Source: Helicobacter sp. 11S03491-1 | GTDB taxonomy: Bacteria; Campylobacterota; Campylobacteria; Campylobacterales; Helicobacteraceae | Reading direction: 5' to 3' | Assembly (NCBI RefSeq): GCF_002272835.1 | Contig: NZ_MLAO01000005.1 | Span: forward strand, 62,001 to 126,000 | DNA length: 64,000 nucleotides | Shown here: piece by piece, positions 63,722 through 64,000 of the stretch | How positions within the stretch are numbered: position 1 is the first letter of the stretch | Layout: each line of letters begins with the position of its first letter | Notes under the pieces: model-generated | Seen by the model: the letters and a program-made list of their open reading frames with translations, nothing else | Database searches by the model: none | Told to the model about the DNA's origin: nothing | Translations under genes and position numbers: made by a program

Positions 63722-64000
63722 ATGAAGAAAATTCTAGCTGCAAGCTTATTGTTATCAACATTGTTATTTGGAAGTTCTATTTTATTGAAAAATAGCCAAG
63801 ACATTGATGGGTTTAATTCTCCTGAAAGTGTTTTTGTAAATGGCAAAGACGTTTATGTATCTAATGTGGGGATCAAACTTGAACCTTTAGCAAAAGATAA
63901 TGATGGTTATATTTCCAAACTTGATTCTAGTGGCAAAATTATTGAACACAAGTTTATAAGTGGTATGAATGCCCCTAAAGGCATGTCTATCATAGGAGAT
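63722..64000 (+). CDS. Exported SMP-30/propeller-like protein, N-terminal part
   Basis: The first 93 codons of a gene that runs out of the window. An AAAGGA ribosome binding site precedes the ATG. A signal peptide covers residues 1-18 (ending LLFGS), and the mature part has INSPESVF-like text [20 protein letters not shown] and then [15 protein letters not shown], typical of strands in SMP-30/gluconolactonase-like six-bladed propellers. Role and substrate are unknown. It follows the AraC regulator by 74 bases and has its own promoter-like sequence. Confidence 0.75.
   Translation, partial: MKKILAASLLLSTLLFGSSILLKNSQDIDGFNSPESVFVNGKDVYVSNVGIKLEPLAKDNDGYISKLDSSGKIIEHKFISGMNAPKGMSIIGD

Noticed and set aside
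1-64000. CRISPR arrays, rRNA, tRNA or insertion sequences
   Set aside because: No spaced direct repeats, no conserved rRNA or tRNA loop sequences and no transposase-like ORF were seen on reading both strands by eye.

Overview
The window is AT-rich, gene-dense DNA from a member of the Campylobacterota, most likely a Helicobacter species other than H. pylori. This rests on the XerH recombinase, HobA, a PgbA-like protein, Csd3- and Csd6-like cell-shape enzymes, a Hcp-type Sel1 protein, and several gene blocks in the order I remember from H. pylori: hemW-cytochrome c553-rppH-lysC-hobA-holB-folP, glcD-pgbA-nudix-csd3, gmhA-hldE-hldD-gmhB to coaX-dut-greA-lpxB-hypA, and rplI-hslV-hslU-era-csd6. The nrdDG genes, hisG and the heavily interspersed layout argue against H. 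pylori itself. No database search was possible; names come from motifs and remembered family sequences.

Layout. 1-9258: translation genes (end of rpsB, tsf), hemW, a cytochrome c, then a tightly coupled + strand run from rppH to folP plus an unknown gene, and aspB. 9259-13478: an accessory restriction-modification locus between aspB and xerH, with a double-domain adenine methylase and an AlwI-like endonuclease whose reading frame is broken near its start. 13479-15124: a gene-poor stretch ending in a dif-like site and xerH. Genes run mainly rightward before this point and leftward after it (15156-24466), as expected if it lies near the replication terminus. 15156-24466: HdeD, a TolC-MacA-MacB type efflux operon, glcD, a PgbA-like protein, a NUDT14-like nudix enzyme and Csd3.

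24611-28179 is a flagellar block (small membrane protein, flgM, flgN-like, flgK) with a good sigma-28 promoter before flgM. 28180-31699 holds an acetyltransferase and an anaerobic ribonucleotide reductase operon in which the glycyl-radical tail of NrdD is a separate small ORF, in frame but beyond two stop codons. 31772-38108 has ppsA and purL in divergent orientation, then lpxR and a small exported protein. 38465-51171 is one very long leftward gene run: ADP-heptose synthesis for LPS core, a UreH-like metal-transport protein, hisG, coaX, a propeller lipoprotein, dut, greA, lpxB, hypA and a large beta-propeller/alpha-solenoid protein. 51357-63647 is mostly rightward: ispG, proA, an SMR transporter, an AEC permease, dapD, a Hcp-like protein behind a near-perfect sigma-54 promoter, rplI, hslVU, era, csd6 and an AraC regulator. 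The window ends inside an exported beta-propeller-like gene.

The points most worth a second look are the split NrdD, the frameshifted endonuclease and the small coupled ORF before its methylase, the dif-like site beside xerH, the sigma-54 promoter on the Hcp-like gene, and the propeller-solenoid protein. I found no rRNA, tRNA, CRISPR array, insertion sequence or prophage.
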